Source of the DNA: Nanobdellota archaeon
GTDB lineage: Archaea > Nanobdellota > Nanobdellia > Parvarchaeales > Parvarchaeaceae
DNA length: 51,851 nt
Assembly: GCA_021836125.1 (NCBI GenBank)
Contig: JAKBJF010000004.1
Coordinates: forward strand, 1 to 51,851
Direction of reading: 5' to 3'
The position numbers were made by a program, and so were the translations under genes. The notes beneath the pieces are model-generated. The model made no database searches. It was not told the origin of the DNA and saw only the letters and a list, made by a program, of their open reading frames with translations. Below are positions 49,340-51,851 of the stretch, in pieces (positions within the stretch are counted from its first letter, which is position 1; every line of letters starts with the position of its first letter).

Positions 49340-50221
49340 ATGAATCATAGTGGTCAGTCGGCTGGCGTATTTCTTATAATAATACTTGCAGTGGTAGTCA
49401 TAGGATTTTTGTATTTTGAAGGTTATCTATCATTTCCGATCGGAACAAGTCAGAGCGGAACACCCAGTTCACCCGTACCGATCTCAGTAAGCGGTTCCTT
49501 GTCATCCCCGTCAGTGTATACAAACCAGAACTTCTCATTTATAGCACAGATATCGAACAGTTGGACCGTTCCAGTCACAGTGTCTGCCATACCGTATGGG
49601 TGCCCGTTCATAACGGCTTCGTCAAAAGACGTTTCTATTTTCCCTAATGCTTCGAGCACGTTATCATGGTCGTTTTCTTCGCCTTCTCAGGCGTCATGCC
49701 AGATACAAGTTACTGCGTGTTTTAATGCGACATCGCATGCTTATTATCCTTTCACTATAAAGAATGCCACGTTTACGGGGTCAGCGCCTACCAGTTCACC
49801 GACATTTGGCATAGCTCCTTTGAGCATATCTCTTAATGGTTTTAATCCGGTGTTTCAGGCATACCCAACAAAACGCAATCAAACGCTCTATGTCGGCGTT
49901 GCCGCAGCATCTACCGTTGGCAACGTTAAAAACGGTACTCTTAAATGGCTCGACATTGCAGTAAACGGGCACGCGTCTCTTTCTCTTCAGCTTATCGCTC
50001 CATCAGGATTGTGGGGGCCATATTATGACACTAACATAAATATCACGCAACAAGGCGCGAATTCCGCCTTTATACAATTCGGTTCAATAAATATCCCATT
50101 ATATATTGGTATACCGAACACAACGCCACAAGGGGGTTTCTATTCTGATAATAGCCTAAATATAACTGCAGGATACGAATATTGTGTAACTTCATTGCCA
50201 GTCTCGGTATCAATCCAGTGA
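49340..50221 (+). CDS. Exported protein with N-terminal membrane anchor (array member 5)
   Basis: A 293-residue protein with the anchor VFLIIILAVVVIGFLYFEGYL (residues 10-30), a Ser/Pro-rich linker and beta-rich domains similar in style to array members 3 and 4 (SVYTNQNFSFIAQISNSWTVPVTVSA). Cysteines at CPF, CQIQVTAC and CVTS could form disulphides outside the cell. Convergent with dphB, which ends 4 nt away. Confidence 0.78.
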   Translation: MNHSGQSAGVFLIIILAVVVIGFLYFEGYLSFPIGTSQSGTPSSPVPISVSGSLSSPSVYTNQNFSFIAQISNSWTVPVTVSAIPYGCPFITASSKDVSIFPNASSTLSWSFSSPSQASCQIQVTACFNATSHAYYPFTIKNATFTGSAPTSSPTFGIAPLSISLNGFNPVFQAYPTKRNQTLYVGVAAASTVGNVKNGTLKWLDIAVNGHASLSLQLIAPSGLWGPYYDTNINITQQGANSAFIQFGSINIPLYIGIPNTTPQGGFYSDNSLNITAGYEYCVTSLPVSVSIQ

Positions 50222-50224
50222 ATC

Positions 50225-50959
50225 TTAATAAAGACTATCTATGAATTCTTTTTCGTTTTTACTGATATTCGCCGGTATTACAAGGGATACAGGGGGTTTC
50301 AGAGATACTTGCTCGTTTGATAGTTTGATAAATCTTTGATCCTCGCTTCCGATTCTAGACAGCACTATAACGTCATCCCAAGCAATTATATGCTTATCTC
50401 TTTTATCTTCGATGCTCTTTAGTATCTTGACTGCCCCTTCATATTCTAAGAACTCAGTTTCGCTTTTTGCCTCCAGTAACACGAGAGTATGCAGGCCTGC
50501 AGATATGTTCTTCTCTATAATATCAAAAAAGCTTTCCGGCTTGAAGTTTTCACTATATATAGGTATACTAGCAGTCGCACCGAATCTGTAAAGGGATAAT
50601 CCGCTTTCAGATATCGCGGAAAAGATGCTGGACGCGTGCACCACTTTATACTTAATGCCGGCGTCGATACATTCCTTTATAAGCGTTATATCGGTAGTCG
50701 CAGCCAAAGGATCGCCAGGCACTAAAAAAGCGACAATTTTTTCCTTCGCCCGTTTTATTAAAAAATCGCTTTCAACTTCTTCTCTAGAAAGGGCTATTAT
50801 CTTCTTTTTTATTTCTTCTTCCAAACGCGGCTTGTACGATATATCGTTAAGATTTGTATATCTTTCAAAATAAATTTCATCGCATTCTTTTAGAATATTC
50901 ACGGCTCTGAGCGGTATATCCGTTAAGTAATAAATACCGGTACCAATTAAGTATAGCAT
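50225..50959 (-). CDS. dphB: Diphthine synthase
   Basis: A 244-residue SAM-dependent methyltransferase of the DphB/Dph5 type: MLYLIGTGIYYLTDIPLRAVNILKECDEIYFERYTN, then FLVPGDPLAATTDITLI (the GDP loop) and VVHASSIFSAISESGLSLYRFG. It methylates the modified histidine of EF-2 to give diphthine, the substrate of Dph6 (gene at 3094). Its start codon touches that of the divergent prepilin peptidase. A TATA-like TTAATATTA at 50981-50989 inside that gene would serve it. Confidence 0.95.
   Translation of the reverse strand: MLYLIGTGIYYLTDIPLRAVNILKECDEIYFERYTNLNDISYKPRLEEEIKKKIIALSREEVESDFLIKRAKEKIVAFLVPGDPLAATTDITLIKECIDAGIKYKVVHASSIFSAISESGLSLYRFGATASIPIYSENFKPESFFDIIEKNISAGLHTLVLLEAKSETEFLEYEGAVKILKSIEDKRDKHIIAWDDVIVLSRIGSEDQRFIKLSNEQVSLKPPVSLVIPANISKNEKEFIDSLY
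50928..50936 (+). promoter_or_regulatory. TATA box of the prepilin peptidase, inside dphB
   Basis: TAATAAATA centred 28 nt before the ATG at 50960, lying within dphB codons near its start. With no spacer between the genes the promoter has to be inside the neighbour's coding region. Confidence 0.5.
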
Positions 50960-51808
50960 ATGACGTATTATTCACTAGAATTAATATTAGTATTTTCTCT
51001 TGTTATACTTTTTTTGGCTTCATATTTTGACATAAAATCAAGGGAAGTTCCAGATACACTCAGTTATATCCTTATCATTGGCGGATTGATATTGCAGGCA
51101 ATAAACGCGGCTTTTTTCTCGTCTTTCTCACAGATAATTTTTATGCCGATTGCGACTGGCGTGCTTTTTGGATTCTCATATGCAATGTATCGGGCAGGAC
51201 AATGGGGCGGTGGCGACGTTAAGCTTATGCTCGGGTTAAGCACAGTATTCACATCTCTATCCTGGTCTAACAATTCGTCCTTCATAAGTCTGTTTATAAA
51301 TGTGCTGATTTTCGGAGGTTTGTACGGCTTGTTTGGTACGATTGCACTGGGCGTGATACGATTCAAGAAACTAATTAAATTTTTGCATTTGTACGACGCA
51401 GCTATTTTGGTTTCTGGTGCAGTAATAATGTATTATCTACTGACTTATTTACCCGAACCCATAAATTTTCTTGCTGCATTCGCAGGCGTGATATTTCTTT
51501 CGATGAGATATATATACATAATAGCCGAAAATCTGATGTTCATGAACGTGCCAGTGTCAAAACTGACAGAAGGAGACTGGCTTGCTTCGGATGTTTTAGA
51601 TAGCAAAGGAGATAAAATAATCGGTCGAAGAAACATAGGATTAGTGGAAGAAGACATACAAAAATTGAAAAAAGCAGGACTTAAAGAAGTTCTTGTAAAA
51701 ACAGGGTTGCCGTTTGTTCCGGGTATATTTTTAGGCGCGCTTATAACCGTTATATTAGGCAATCCACTACTGTCTATGTTATTATCTTCATTTTCAGCTC
51801 AGGTTTGA
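50960..51808 (+). CDS. Type IV prepilin peptidase, A24 family (PibD/FlaK/EppA-like)
   Basis: A 282-residue membrane aspartic peptidase. The catalytic aspartates are D24 in SYFDIKSREVPD and D86 in the GxGD-type motif QWGGGDVKLM. About seven membrane helices are present, with a soluble segment near the C-terminus (LTEGDWLASDVLDSKGDKIIG, then QKLKKAGLKEVLVKTGLPF) and a last membrane hairpin. It cleaves class III signal peptides of archaellins and pilins. The large proteins at 7107 and 32916 are natural substrates. The C-terminal extension is common in archaeal members. Confidence 0.92.
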   Translation: MTYYSLELILVFSLVILFLASYFDIKSREVPDTLSYILIIGGLILQAINAAFFSSFSQIIFMPIATGVLFGFSYAMYRAGQWGGGDVKLMLGLSTVFTSLSWSNNSSFISLFINVLIFGGLYGLFGTIALGVIRFKKLIKFLHLYDAAILVSGAVIMYYLLTYLPEPINFLAAFAGVIFLSMRYIYIIAENLMFMNVPVSKLTEGDWLASDVLDSKGDKIIGRRNIGLVEEDIQKLKKAGLKEVLVKTGLPFVPGIFLGALITVILGNPLLSMLLSSFSAQV

Positions 51809-51851
51809 GTCTAGTTAAATAATGATTCGTCTCTTCCTAACTTCACCTTGC

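Noticed and set aside
51822-51851. ATG and ten open codons at the right edge
   Set aside because: Too short to tell a gene start from chance; no clear TATA box at the right distance.

Overview
This window comes from an archaeon. It encodes a beta-type proteasome subunit, RNA polymerase subunits Rpo7 and Spt4 beside eS24 and eS31, the KEOPS pair Kae1/Bud32, archaeal PolB and FEN1, diphthamide enzymes, an FttA/aCPSF1 termination nuclease and a tRNA with a bulge-helix-bulge intron. The class III signal peptides of the SLEYMMTYGWAILII type, the beta-propeller surface proteins with FTESGLP modules, and the stripped-down domain architectures suggest a small DPANN archaeon of the Micrarchaeota/ARMAN kind. 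That placement is inference from protein style, not from a marker phylogeny. The sequence is moderately AT-rich and gene-dense. Many start codons lie 22-30 nt after a TATA box, so most mRNAs are probably leaderless or have very short leaders.

Layout. 1-1130: an AbiE-type toxin-antitoxin pair with a perfect inverted repeat at its promoter. 1232-3059: a membrane/PH-domain pair divergent from an unknown gene. 3094-6950: Dph6, a nucleotide kinase, the FttA nuclease and proteasome beta. 7107-9666: a large pilin-signal beta-propeller surface protein and a small membrane protein. 9735-19545: metabolic and housekeeping genes (FAD oxidoreductase, a DNA-binding-domain/nucleotidyltransferase fusion, a membrane-anchored Lon-type protease, GlyRS, NnrD, ferredoxin-NADP reductase, a TFS-like zinc ribbon, a membrane coiled-coil protein). 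19630-21642: intron-containing tRNA-Ala, an M16 peptidase and an unknown gene. 21697-24888: a KEOPS/ribosomal operon that also encodes a DRG-like TGS protein with a destroyed P-loop. 25024-26486: two tandem transglutaminase-fold proteins. 26622-30631: GNAT, lysine 6-aminotransferase, the Rpo7/Spt4/eS24/eS31 operon and an E1-like enzyme.

30543-36350: small membrane proteins, three of them paralogous and in tandem, leading into a 1144-residue class III signal-peptide beta-propeller protein. 36347-37770: ThpR and a winged-helix protein with a possible S-layer-like domain and a calcium-loop motif. 38022-44480: GlmS, tRNA-His and a replication-type operon (PolB, Map, FEN1, DUF357). 44522-50221: five membrane-anchored extracellular proteins in a row, one carrying a run of 24 C bases that could act as an on/off switch. 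50225-51808: diphthine synthase and a type IV prepilin peptidase with touching start codons.

Together, the surface genes form a plausible cell-envelope programme. The prepilin peptidase at the right end is the enzyme expected to process the two large class III signal-peptide proteins. The five-gene exported array and the three tandem membrane proteins look like further envelope components of unknown function. The most notable observations are the poly-C tract, the pseudo-GTPase inside the KEOPS operon, the tandem membrane-protein/beta-propeller locus, and the reduced or fused forms of common proteins (TFS with only its C-terminal ribbon, Lon without ATPase, ribbon-helix-helix fused to a nucleotidyltransferase, FEN1 without a PIP box).
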